DNA of 64,000 bases, taken from positions 29,197 through 93,196 of the forward strand of contig CAZMXP010000011.1 of assembly GCA_964570285.1 (NCBI GenBank), written 5' to 3'. This DNA comes from CAZMXP01 sp964570285 (GTDB lineage Bacteria; Planctomycetota; PLA2). Under the pieces are notes generated by a model. That model saw only the letters and a program-made list of their open reading frames with translations, did no database searches and had not been told where the DNA came from. The position numbers and the translations under genes were made by a program. Below, one piece after another: positions 15,028 through 23,071 of the stretch (position 1 is its first letter; every line of letters begins with the position of its first letter).

Positions 15028-15633
15028 TCAGTTCCGGAGCCAGATGTCGGTCTCGGTCGCGTGGCGCGTCGTCTTGCCGCCCGCGGCCGGCACGTCCACC
15101 TCCGCCCGGATGCGGATGACGCCGCCGGTGCGCGTGAACGTCAGCGACGCGAGGCGGTCGGCCATCATCGACGCGTTGACGTATTCGCGCCCCTTCGCGT
15201 CGTAGCGGCTCTGCTTGCGCACGAGGCGACCGCCCTCCAGCGCCCACGTGACCTTCGTCGAGTAGATGCCGGTCGCGAGGATCGTGCCGTCGTGGCTGAT
15301 GTCGTCCTGCCGGATGTTGAAGGCCAGCGAGGAGGCGCTGGCCTTGTCGGCCAGCGACCAGTCGGCGTCGAGCGTGCCGTTGGCGTTGATGTCCTCGCCG
15401 TCGTCGAGCGCGCCGTTGTGGTTCTTGTCCTCCCCCCAGACCCCCGCCATCCGGATCTCGGTGACCATGCGGTGCAGGGCCACCGAGAGCTTCATCTCCG
15501 GCCCGAGCTGCTTCACGATCGCGTCGTGCGTGCGCGTATCGATGACGATGCCGGCCGCGACGGTGCCCATGACCGCGACGAAGGAGGCCGCCGCGATCGA
15601 GACCTCGAGCATCGAGAAACCGCGTTGGCGCAT
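15028..15633 (-). CDS. Type IV pilin-like minor pseudopilin (PilW/GspJ-like)
   Basis: 201 residues beginning MRQRGFSMLEVSIAAASFVAVMG: a prepilin peptidase site (G|FSMLE) and the hydrophobic N-terminal helix. The middle carries calcium-type acidic loops (DKNHNGALDDGEDINANG). It is the last gene of a three-pseudopilin operon. The start could also be ATG 15648, but ATG 15633 has GAGGAA upstream and gives a normal short leader. It would be processed by a prepilin peptidase and join a type II secretion or type IV pilus tip. Confidence 0.82.
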   Translation of the reverse strand: MRQRGFSMLEVSIAAASFVAVMGTVAAGIVIDTRTHDAIVKQLGPEMKLSVALHRMVTEIRMAGVWGEDKNHNGALDDGEDINANGTLDADWSLADKASASSLAFNIRQDDISHDGTILATGIYSTKVTWALEGGRLVRKQSRYDAKGREYVNASMMADRLASLTFTRTGGVIRIRAEVDVPAAGGKTTRHATETDIWLRN

Positions 15634-15637
15634 GGAA

Positions 15638-16786
15638 CTATTCCTCATCGGGGTTGGGCCCCTCGCGCCAGTTCAGCAACGTGTAGGTCGCGAAGCTGCG
15701 CATGACGTGGTTGACGGCCTGGTTCGAGAAGAGGACGTCAATCGTACCGTTCACCGTCAGCGCGGTCGACTTCAGGTTGAGCGTCCCCGTGTTGAGGTTG
15801 CGCTCGACGATCAGCGCGCCGGTGAGCCGCGTGCCCGAGCCGCCGCCGGAGAAGGTGACCTCGCCGCGCACGATGACGAGGCCGACCCACTGGAAGCCGC
15901 CCGAGATCATCAGGTTGCCGTCCACGATGAGGATGCCCGCGCCCTCGGCATTGCCGGAGAGGTGGATGTCGCCCGGCGCGTAGATGACCGACGGGGAAGA
16001 GAGGGTGCCCCACGAGCCCGAGGCGAGCTTCGTGATCGTCGTGTTCGGCTTGAGCTCGATGCTCGCCGCGCGAGCGCCCTCCTCGATCAGGTCCTTGAGG
16101 TCGAGCGGCGCGACCTCGTAGACCGAGGGGCTCGCGCCCTGGCCGATGACCTTCGTGCCGGTCTTGGCCTTGAGCTGTTTCACGATGGTCAGCGGCGAGC
16201 CCGGGACGCCGATGCCCGGGACGGCCCCCGTGATCTTGTTGCCGTTGATGTCGTGCTCGAAGCCGGAGATCAGGAAGGAGTTGCCGTTGAACCCGACCTT
16301 CGCGAGGGGGTCGGCGAGGTAGGTCGCGGCGCCGACGTCCATCTTGCGGTAGCGGGCGAGCAGCGTCACGCGCACCGTGCGCGCGATGCGGTCGCAGTAG
16401 CCCGTGCTGCGGACTTCCATCAGGTCGGCCTCGTCGGCCTCGTCGGCGCGTCCGTCCTGGTCGTTGTCGGCGCCGTCGTTGCCCGCGGGTTCGAGGTTCA
16501 CGACGAAGCGGATCGCGCCCTTGCCGGTGCCCTGGAGGACGCCCTCGACCTCGCCGCCGTCCCGCAGGTCGACGTGCTCGACCTCGCTCAGCATCGCGAG
16601 CACGCGGTGCACGCCCGACTCGGCCGCCTCGTGGGCGCGCTGCGACGCGATCTGGTAGCGCGCCTGCTTCCGCACCGCCACGACCGACGTGAGCGCCGAG
16701 CCCGTGTACGCCATCGCGACCAGGGCGAAGAAGAGCACGGCGACGAGCGCGACGCCGCGTTCGGACAGGGTTCGCGGGCGCCTCAT
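15638..16786 (-). CDS. PilX-like pseudopilin/assembly protein
   Basis: 382 residues. The N-terminus RTLSERGVALVAVLFFALVAMAYTGSALTSV has the pilin-like charged residues, Gly and hydrophobic helix typical of PilX/GspK-type proteins (no Glu5, as in that group). The C-terminal half is a long run of short beta strands (VIYAPGDIHLSGNAEGAGILIVDGN and similar) like polymer-forming cytoskeletal or beta-helix proteins. The start overlaps the upstream stop (ATGA 16786-16783). Confidence 0.75.
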   Translation of the reverse strand: MRRPRTLSERGVALVAVLFFALVAMAYTGSALTSVVAVRKQARYQIASQRAHEAAESGVHRVLAMLSEVEHVDLRDGGEVEGVLQGTGKGAIRFVVNLEPAGNDGADNDQDGRADEADEADLMEVRSTGYCDRIARTVRVTLLARYRKMDVGAATYLADPLAKVGFNGNSFLISGFEHDINGNKITGAVPGIGVPGSPLTIVKQLKAKTGTKVIGQGASPSVYEVAPLDLKDLIEEGARAASIELKPNTTITKLASGSWGTLSSPSVIYAPGDIHLSGNAEGAGILIVDGNLMISGGFQWVGLVIVRGEVTFSGGGSGTRLTGALIVERNLNTGTLNLKSTALTVNGTIDVLFSNQAVNHVMRSFATYTLLNWREGPNPDEE

Positions 16787-17256
16787 CGGTAGAGCTCCTT
16801 CGTGAACTCGAGCGGCGCGCAGACTCCCGTATCCCCGCGCACGTTGGCGAGCCACTGCACGGTCTCTTCCGTGTGATTGGCATGGCCGTCCCACCAGGCG
16901 ACGGTGATCGTCACCTTGTAGTAGTCGGTGTTGCCGTTCTCGCCGTAGCCGAAGCGCACGCTGCCCGGCTTGCCGTCCGCGTCGCCCTGCTGCGGCCGTA
17001 CGCCGGGCACGTCGAACGCGAAGCCGTTGAAGAGCGTGCCGACGCTGCTGAACGGCGCGCCGCTGATCTGGGAGGCGACCGCGAGCATGGCCGCGCGCAC
17101 CGCCTGCTGCTGCGTCACTGTGCGCGTGAGGCGCGGCGTCTGCGCCAGCGTCGCGCCGACGCCAACCGCCACGACCGAGAGGATCGACGCCGAGAGCAGC
17201 AGCTCGATCAGCGTCAAGCCGGCCTGCGCGCGCAGGAGTCGCGTTCTGCCTGTCAT
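16783..17256 (-). CDS. Type IV pilin-like pseudopilin (PilV/GspI-like)
   Basis: 157 residues starting MTGRTRLLRAQAGLTLIELLLSASI: prepilin site G|LTLIE with Glu5 present. First gene of the operon, followed by ATGA-coupled PilX-like and PilW-like genes. The longer frame to 17337 was rejected because its extra 27 residues would bury the prepilin leader. No typical ribosome site or clear -10 is visible upstream. Confidence 0.8.
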   Translation of the reverse strand: MTGRTRLLRAQAGLTLIELLLSASILSVVAVGVGATLAQTPRLTRTVTQQQAVRAAMLAVASQISGAPFSSVGTLFNGFAFDVPGVRPQQGDADGKPGSVRFGYGENGNTDYYKVTITVAWWDGHANHTEETVQWLANVRGDTGVCAPLEFTKELYR

Positions 17257-17401
17257 GGTGTTTTGGCCCCGCCGGACATGCCGACCGCCGACTGGAATGA
17301 ACACCGCGCACGCGAATGCGCACGGGAAAAACCGCATCCTCGACGTGCCGGTGTCCCGGCGTGGAACGCTTCGGCCGCGCGCCGATCCGGGAGAGGCGGA
17401 A

Positions 17402-17421
17402 GGGGGGGGGCGCGGGGGGGG
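17402..17421 (+). repeat. Paired G-tract (G9-CGC-G8)
   Basis: One of the longest copies. It ends 31 bases before the -10 of the selenoprotein gene at 17465, about where upstream promoter sequences would be. Confidence 0.75.
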
Positions 17422-17452
17422 CCCCTCCTCGCGCTCCTCCCCCTTCCCGCGC

Positions 17453-17458
17453 TAGAAT
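17453..17458 (+). promoter_or_regulatory. -10 element of a predicted leaderless promoter
   Basis: TAGAAT exactly six bases before ATG 17465. It independently supports that start, which lies upstream of the in-frame TGA at 17603. Confidence 0.65.
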
Positions 17459-17464
17459 GCGCGC

Positions 17465-19276
17465 ATGCCGGTGCTCTGGTTGCTGCTGCTCGCATCGGAC
17501 CCCTCGCCACTCGTCGATCTCGACGGCTCGGAGGCGGCCTTCTGCCTGCGGTTCAACGAGGGCAGGGCGTGCGTGCGCTTCGTCGCGATCGTCTCGCCCG
17601 GCTGACCGCCCTGCGTCAAGGGTGCCCGCGCGGTGCGCGAGCGGCTGGTCGGGCGGGCAACGACGGACCTGCAGATCCACGTCGTGTGGACGAAGGTGCT
17701 GCCCAACGACACGCGCGAGCTCGCGGAGCAGAGGGCGCGGGAGATCGGGGGCGACGGCGTTTGCCAGTACTGGGACGAGGAGCAGACGATCGGCGGCCTG
17801 CTCGCCTGCGGCGCGCTCCCCATAGGCGACGCGCCGCTCGCGTGGGACGTCTACCTCTTCTTCGCGCCGGGCGAGACGTGGGAGGTGGAAGGCGCGCCGC
17901 CCGGCGTCAGCGTCTGGACGCACCAGCTTTCGGGGGCGGATCCGAAGCGGTTCGCGAAGGGCCGCATCGGCGAGGAGCTCGCCAAGGGGCTCGCGGCGAT
18001 GTGCGGCACGCCGGCCGAGCGCGTCGAGGGCGCGCTTGCGCTGCTGCGCGTCGCCGAGAGCTTCGACGGCGCCGCCGTCGGCGAGGGGGGCGACAAGAGC
18101 GAGACCTACCGCGCCTACGAGCGCCTGCGCGACAGCGCGACGCGCGAGCAGCTTCTCGCGCGCGTGAGCAGCAAGTACCCGGTCGTGCGCTGCTACGCGC
18201 TGCAAGCGCTCGCGGAGCGGCATCCCGACGTCGACCTGTTGCCGATCCTGCGCGCGCATCGGGGGGACGTCGAGCGGATCCTCACCTACGCGGGATGCGT
18301 CGGGTGGAGGGAGATGACGGGCGACGTCATGATCCGCATCGCGCGCGAGTCGGAACGGCTCTCGCCGGAACAGCGTCTCTCGCTCTTCGAGGCGGTGCTC
18401 GAGTCGCCGCTCGACGAGCGGCGCCGGATGCTGCACGACGAGAGCCTGCCCGCGGAGTGGCGCCCGAGGCTGCGCGCGCTCGCCGAGGGCGGCGACGGCG
18501 ATGCGCTCGTCGCGCTCTCGCGCATGCGCGCCGGCGACGACTGGCCGCTGATCGACAAGGCGCTCCGCGCGCGGCCGCAGCCCGATCGCATGCTCCGGAA
18601 CGCGCTCCTCGCCGCCGCGCACGACCCCAACCCGCAGCTGCTCTCCGCCCTCGAAGCGCTCCCGATCCCCCGCCCCAACCGGCTTCGCGACTACTACCGG
18701 GCGCTCGCGGCGCAGGAGTCCGAGCGGGCGGCGCGGATCATCGCAAGGGCGGCGGAGCACCACATGGGCGACGGCGATCAGCTCGCCGAGACGCTCGAGG
18801 AGCACCGCGTTCCGGCCTTCACGCCGCTCTTCTGGATGCTCTGGCGCGCGGGCGTTGGCCTCTCCCCCGGCACGATCACCCACCTCGCGTCGCTCGACGC
18901 GGACGCGGCGCGGGAACTCGCGGAGCGCGACCTCACCGTCGCGCTCGAACGGACCCCCGGGAATCTGCTGCCCGTGCTCCTCGGCTTCCTGCCCCGCGAC
19001 CGCCAGGTCGAGATCCTCGTGACGGCGCTGCGCGAGGGCGTCGTCAGTGCCGCGCTCGCCGACTGCGCGGGCGCACTGCACGACCCCTCGTTCGTCGAGC
19101 CGCTCTTCGTGCTGCTCGTGGACGCCAACCCCTACCGCTACCTGCCCGCCGCCCGGGCGCTGCTCGCCTACCGGAGCCACGACATCGCCACGCGCGTGCG
19201 CGCGACCGTCGCGAGCCACGACCACCTGCGCGCCGGGTGGGGCGGCAAGGAGGTGGGCCGGCTGCTCGGCGAGTAG
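17465..19276 (+). CDS. Probable selenoprotein: exported thioredoxin-like domain (UPPC) plus helical repeat region
   Basis: 603 residues if TGA at 17603-17605 is read as selenocysteine. Residues 1-16 look like a short signal or anchor. Strand FVAIVSPG leads into Sec47-Pro-Pro-Cys50-VKGARAVRERL, the strand-CxxC-helix start of a thioredoxin fold, with TTDLQIHVVWTKVLP and LAWDVYLFFAPG as later strands. From ~residue 190 the protein is HEAT-like (KYPVVRCYALQALAERHPDVD, repeated helical pairs to the end). Evidence for readthrough: the same frame is open for 46 codons before and 556 after the TGA. The promoter fits ATG 17465, and a hairpin with a GGU loop follows. If the TGA were a stop, a start near 17633 would lose the motif. 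Confidence 0.78.
17603..17639 (+). other. Sec codon (TGA) and candidate bacterial SECIS hairpin
   Basis: TGA 17603-17605, then CGCGC (17627-17631)-GGT-GCGCG (17635-17639). The GGU apical loop begins 27 bases after the TGA. Bacterial SECIS elements have a G-rich (often GGU) apical loop within about 16-37 bases of the UGA, so this fits in both position and loop. Confidence 0.6.
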
Positions 19277-19286
19277 CGCGGCCGCG

Positions 19287-19988
19287 CTACCTCCGGCTCG
19301 CCTGGTAGCGGCGGTCGGCCTCCTCCCAGTCGATCCGGTCGAACCACGCCTTCACGTAGGCGCCCTTGTCGTTCTTGTAGTCGACGTAGTAGGCGTGCTC
19401 GTACATGTCGATCAGCACGAGCGGCCTTGCGAGCCAGAGCGGGCCCACGTCGTGCGCGTCCGAAACGACGTGGTAGAGCCTGCCGTTGACCGGGTGGACG
19501 GCGAGCATCGCCCAGCCGTTCGCCGCGAGCGCGCACATCTCGAGGTCCGCGCGCCAGCGGTCGAGCGAGCCGAACCGGCGCCGGATCGCCTCGGTGATCG
19601 TCTCCGTCGGGTCGTTCGCCTCCGAGCGCATGCCGGCGAAGTAGAGCTCGTGCAGGATCACCGAGTTGGCCTTCTCCGACTGCGCCTTGCCGAGCTCGCG
19701 CCGGGCGGCGCCGTCGGTGACGCCGTCCCCGGCGTAGACGCGACCCTCGATCGACAGCAGCGCCTTGAGCGCGCCGCCGTAGTGCTTGCCGTGGTGCAGC
19801 GCGAGCTGCTCCTTCGACAGGAAGCCGGGCAGGGACTCGTAGCGCAGCGGCTGGAGCGCCTCGGCCGCGAGCGCGCTCTGCGCCGCCTCCCCCGCGGCGC
19901 AGACCGACGTCAGCCAGCCGATGCCGGCCCCCGTCGCCGCCGCGAGCCCGAGGAACGAACGCCGCGAGAAATCATTGGCGAATTCCAT
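19287..19988 (-). CDS. Tat-exported iron/manganese superoxide dismutase
   Basis: 233 residues. Tat signal SRRSFLGLAAATGAG at the N-terminus, then the Fe/Mn SOD fold. All four metal ligands can be placed: His65 (LALHHGKHY), His113 (NSVILHELYF), Asp194 and His198 (LIDMYEHAYYVDY). It would detoxify superoxide in the periplasm after folding with its metal in the cytoplasm. It is last in the minus-strand operon with the Sec-thioredoxin and the two-component system. AAGGAG six bases before ATG 19988 is a strong ribosome site, and only three bases separate it from the previous stop. Confidence 0.9.
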   Translation of the reverse strand: MEFANDFSRRSFLGLAAATGAGIGWLTSVCAAGEAAQSALAAEALQPLRYESLPGFLSKEQLALHHGKHYGGALKALLSIEGRVYAGDGVTDGAARRELGKAQSEKANSVILHELYFAGMRSEANDPTETITEAIRRRFGSLDRWRADLEMCALAANGWAMLAVHPVNGRLYHVVSDAHDVGPLWLARPLVLIDMYEHAYYVDYKNDKGAYVKAWFDRIDWEEADRRYQASRR

Positions 19989-19991
19989 GGT

Positions 19992-20987
19992 CTACTCCTT
20001 CCGTTTCCTGAGTTCGTAGAGAGCGCGGCGGAACTCCGCCTGCTCTTCGGGTCGCGTCGCCTTCGCGAGCGCGACGGTCTCCTCTTCGATCGCCTCGTCG
20101 TACCGGCCGAGCCGCGAGAGGCACTCGGCGCGCGTGTCGTGGTAGCGCGCGTTGTCCGGCTCGGCGCGCAGCGCCTCGTCGATCAGCGCGAGCCCAAGCT
20201 CGGGCCGTTTGCCCGAGAACGCGAGGGCCCGCGCGTAGGCGGCGCGTTCCCACGGACCGCGCAAGGCGCCGTGCCCGTGCAGGTAGGCGTAGGAGTCGAT
20301 CTCCTCGTAGAACAGCACGAGCTCGCGGTGGGCCTTCACCGTGTGGCGGCCCTCGGGGTAGCGGCGCGCGTAGGCGGTCAGGGCGGCACGGCGCTCCTCG
20401 CTCGGCACGAGCCGCGCGAGCAGGTAGTCGATGTCGACGGCCTCGGGGCGCCTGCCCTCGGGGTCCATGCGGCTCGCGCGCAGGAGCACCTCCCGCGCGC
20501 GCTTGTCGTCGCGCTCGTAGAGCCGGCGCCCGAACTGCGCCGCGCGGTCGTAGTCGTCGAGGTAGGCCGGATCGGACCGCGCCCGGCTCTCCAGCGCCGC
20601 GAAGTGGTCGCCGCGCAGGACATCCGTCAGAAACGCGACGAACTCCTGCGCGTCGGGAACGCCGGTCCAGCGGTCGATTTCCCGGCCTCCCATTGCGTAG
20701 AGGACCACGACCGGCGAGATCGCCTTCAGCGAATGCCCCTTGAGGAACGCGGCCCCCTCGGTCGAATTCACATCAAGCAGCACGGGCGCGAAGTTCTCAT
20801 TGATGTATCCGGCGACCGCCGGATCGGAGAGGACGGTTGCGTCCATCTCGTCGGTCGGCTCTCAGCCGCCCATCCAGAGGTAGACGAGCACCGGTTTCGT
20901 CGCGTCGGCGAGCGCCTGCTCGAACCCCGAGGTCCTGAACGCGATCGGGTCGGCGGCGACGAGCAGCACGAGGCAGAGACTAGCCAT
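19992..20987 (-). CDS. Probable selenoprotein: thioredoxin-like (UEPT) protein with TPR region
   Basis: 331 residues if TGA at 20864-20862 is selenocysteine. The N-terminus MASLCLVLLVAADP is a signal peptide. Strand KPVLVYLWMGG is followed by Sec42-Glu-Pro-Thr and DEMDATVLSDPAVAGYINEN, a standard thioredoxin-like pattern in which position 42 is normally Cys. Then come GHSLKAISPVVVLYAMGG (cis-Pro loop SP) and TPR-like helices (DNARYHDTRAECLSRLGRYDEAIEE). ATG 20987 has AAGGAGG seven bases upstream and overlaps the kinase stop. The frame is open for 41 codons before and 289 after the TGA. Starting instead at 20846 would remove strand, motif and signal. It is flanked by a sensor kinase and a superoxide dismutase, which fits a redox-stress role. 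Confidence 0.78.
20827..20864 (-). other. Sec codon (TGA) and candidate SECIS hairpin
   Basis: TGA at 20864-20862. After 12 bases GAGA-T-GGACG (20849-20840) pairs with CGTCC-TCTC (20835-20827) around a CAAC loop: nine pairs and one bulged T. Position and bulge resemble known bacterial SECIS elements, but the loop lacks the usual G, so this element is weaker than the one at 17603. Confidence 0.45.
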
Positions 20988-22287
20988 GGGAATCCTCCTT
21001 TGGCAGCACGATGCGGAAGGTGCTGCCCTTGCCAGGAGCGCTGTCGACCTCGATGCGGCCCCCGTGGGCGCGCACGGCCCACTGCGCGATCGAGAGGCCG
21101 AGGCCGCTCCCCCCGGGCCCCCCTCCATCGCGCGAGCGGGACGTATCGACGCGGTAGAAGCGGTCGAAGATCCGCGGCAGGTGCTCCGCGGCGATGCCGC
21201 ACCCTTCGTCCGCGACCGCGAGCGTCGGGCCGGCGACGGTGACGCGCACGGCCGTCCCCCGCGGCGCGTACTTGAGCGCGTTGTCGAGCAGCGCGACGAC
21301 CGCCTGCCGCAGCACGCCGCGGTCGGCGACGATCGGAGCGGGCTCGCCGGCGACGGCGACGGCGACTCCGCGCTCCTCGGCGAGCGGCGCCATCAGATGG
21401 GCGACCTCCTGCGCGAGCGCGCGCAGATCGAACCGCTCGCGTTCCAGCGCCACCTGCCCCGCGTCGGCGCGGCTGAGCGTCAGGAGCCGGTCGACGAGCC
21501 CGGAGAGGCGATCCACCTCTTCGAGCATGCTGCCCACCATGTCGCGGTATTCTTCGGGGGTCCGGGGGCTGCGCAGGCCGACCTCGCCGACCGCGCGCAG
21601 CGCCGTCAGCGGCGTGCGCAGTTCGTGGGAGGCGTCGGCGGTGAAGCGGCGGAGCTGGTCGAAGCTTGCTTCGAGGCGGGCGAGCGTCTCGTTGAAGACG
21701 GCGCCGAGCTGTCCCATCTCGTCGCGCGGGTCGGCGACGGGCAGGCGGGCGGAGAGGCTCTCGGCGGTGATGCGCCGCGCCTCCTCGGCCATGCGCGCGG
21801 CCGGGGAGAGCGCGCGCCTTGCGAGCAGGTAGCCGCCCGCGGCTGCGGCGGCGATCCAGAGCGGGAGGCCGAGGGCGAGCACGGCGAGCACGCTGGAGAG
21901 TTCACGGCGGAGGCGCTCGTCGGAGCGTTGGACGCGGATGCGGACCGGATGGCCGGCGACGCGGCAGAGGTCCTCGCGCATGCGGTGGCTCGCGGTTGCG
22001 CCAAACCCCTTGGTGCGGTGGACGAGTGCGCCTTCGGGGGTCTTGATCTCCGCGTCGAACGCCGGGTCATGTTCGCCGTGGCCGTTCCACGCAAAGCCCG
22101 CTTCCGGCGTCCACGAGAGGTTGCCCTCGGCGGTCTCGACGTCCTCGTCGAGTTGCCGGTCGAGCTCGGCGTAGAGGTTGGAGCGCAGGTGCAGGTAGAC
22201 GAACGCGCCGTAGCAGACCATCAGTCCCGTCGAGACCGCCGTGGTCCAGAGCGTGAGCCGCACGCGGAGGCTGCGGGCGAGCCTCAC
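20980..22287 (-). CDS. Sensor histidine kinase (CusS/heavy-metal-sensor-like architecture)
   Basis: 435 residues. Transmembrane helix 1 (LTLWTTAVSTGLMVCYGAFVYL), a ~110-residue periplasmic domain, helix 2 (SSVLAVLALGLPLWIAAAAAGGYLL), HAMP, dimerisation helix with His221 (DASHELRTPLTAL), N box (LLDNALKYAPRG), G1 (VADEGCGI), F and G2 boxes. The G2 box reads SRDGGGPGGSGLGLSIA: a paired G-tract in the DNA (21109-21123) adds Gly-Pro-Gly to the usual loop. GTGA overlap with the regulator gene at 22287-22284. It probably responds to metal or oxidative stress given the redox genes downstream, but the ligand is unknown. Confidence 0.92.
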   Translation of the reverse strand: MRLARSLRVRLTLWTTAVSTGLMVCYGAFVYLHLRSNLYAELDRQLDEDVETAEGNLSWTPEAGFAWNGHGEHDPAFDAEIKTPEGALVHRTKGFGATASHRMREDLCRVAGHPVRIRVQRSDERLRRELSSVLAVLALGLPLWIAAAAAGGYLLARRALSPAARMAEEARRITAESLSARLPVADPRDEMGQLGAVFNETLARLEASFDQLRRFTADASHELRTPLTALRAVGEVGLRSPRTPEEYRDMVGSMLEEVDRLSGLVDRLLTLSRADAGQVALERERFDLRALAQEVAHLMAPLAEERGVAVAVAGEPAPIVADRGVLRQAVVALLDNALKYAPRGTAVRVTVAGPTLAVADEGCGIAAEHLPRIFDRFYRVDTSRSRDGGGPGGSGLGLSIAQWAVRAHGGRIEVDSAPGKGSTFRIVLPKEDSHG

Positions 22288-22967
22288 GCGTCGCCCTCCC
22301 GGAGCACGAAGCCGACGCCGCGCACGGTATGGATGAGGCGGGCGCAGCCCTCGGCGTCGACCTTTCGGCGCAGGCGGGCCATCTGCACGTCGATGACGTT
22401 GTCGATCGGCGTCGCGCGCGCGACCTCCTTCCAGACGTCGCGGGCGAGCATCGCGCGCGAGACCGGATGGCCCTCGTGGCGCAGCAGGTATTCGAGCAGC
22501 TCGAACTCCCGCGGCGTCAGTTCGAGGGCCCTGCCGCCGCGCGTGACCTGCCGCGTCAGCACGTCCATCTCGAGATCCGCGGTCTTGAGGCGGAGCACCT
22601 GCTCCGGCCGGCCACGGCGCAGCAGAGCGCGGATGCGCGCGAGCAGCTCCGCGAACGCGAACGGCTTGACCAGGTAGTCGTCGGCGCCGCTCTCGAGCCC
22701 GAGCACCCGGTCCTCGACGGTGTCGCGGGCCGTCAGCACGAGCACCGGCGTCGTGATGCCGCGGGCGCGGAGGGTCTTGAGCACGTCGAGGCCGTCCACC
22801 TTCGGCAGCATCAGGTCGAGCAGGATCACGTCGAAGGTCGCGGCGCTCGCCTCGAAGAAGCCCTCCTCCCCGGTGCGCGCCGTCACCACGTCGAAGTGCT
22901 CCGCGGCAAGCCCCTCGCGCAGCGCGCGGGCCACCTTCGGCTCGTCCTCGACGATCAGCAGTCGCAT
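22284..22967 (-). CDS. OmpR-family response regulator (CusR/CzcR-like)
   Basis: 227 residues: receiver domain with acidic pair Glu7-Asp8, phosphoacceptor Asp51 (ILLDLMLPKVDG) and Lys in LVKPFAFAEL, then a winged-helix output domain (ELTPREFELLEYLLRHEGHPVSRAML, VIDVQMARLRRKVD, IHTVRGVGFVL). First gene of the operon that continues with its kinase, the Sec-thioredoxin and the superoxide dismutase. GGGAGGGA upstream of ATG 22967 is a good ribosome site. A direct target box is not evident in the 100-bp upstream gap. Confidence 0.94.
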   Translation of the reverse strand: MRLLIVEDEPKVARALREGLAAEHFDVVTARTGEEGFFEASAATFDVILLDLMLPKVDGLDVLKTLRARGITTPVLVLTARDTVEDRVLGLESGADDYLVKPFAFAELLARIRALLRRGRPEQVLRLKTADLEMDVLTRQVTRGGRALELTPREFELLEYLLRHEGHPVSRAMLARDVWKEVARATPIDNVIDVQMARLRRKVDAEGCARLIHTVRGVGFVLREGDA

Positions 22968-23071
22968 GGCTCGTTCCCTCCCCCTAGATAGTCCCCCGGG
23001 GAGGCCTGGACCACTGATTCTTTGCTTACAAGGGTGTCAGGCAGCGCCGCGGGGAGGCGAGCGCGGAGCGG

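Noticed and set aside
17603..17605. TGA as an ordinary stop or a pseudogene mutation
   Set aside because: The TGA falls precisely at a redox Cys position, both flanks are long and open, and a hairpin with a GGU loop follows; a second gene nearby shows the same pattern. Kept as selenoprotein with stated uncertainty.
15638..19225. Minus-strand frame of 1195 codons
   Set aside because: It is a composite of the PilX-like gene and an antisense shadow of the selenoprotein gene; no start or domain supports the extension.
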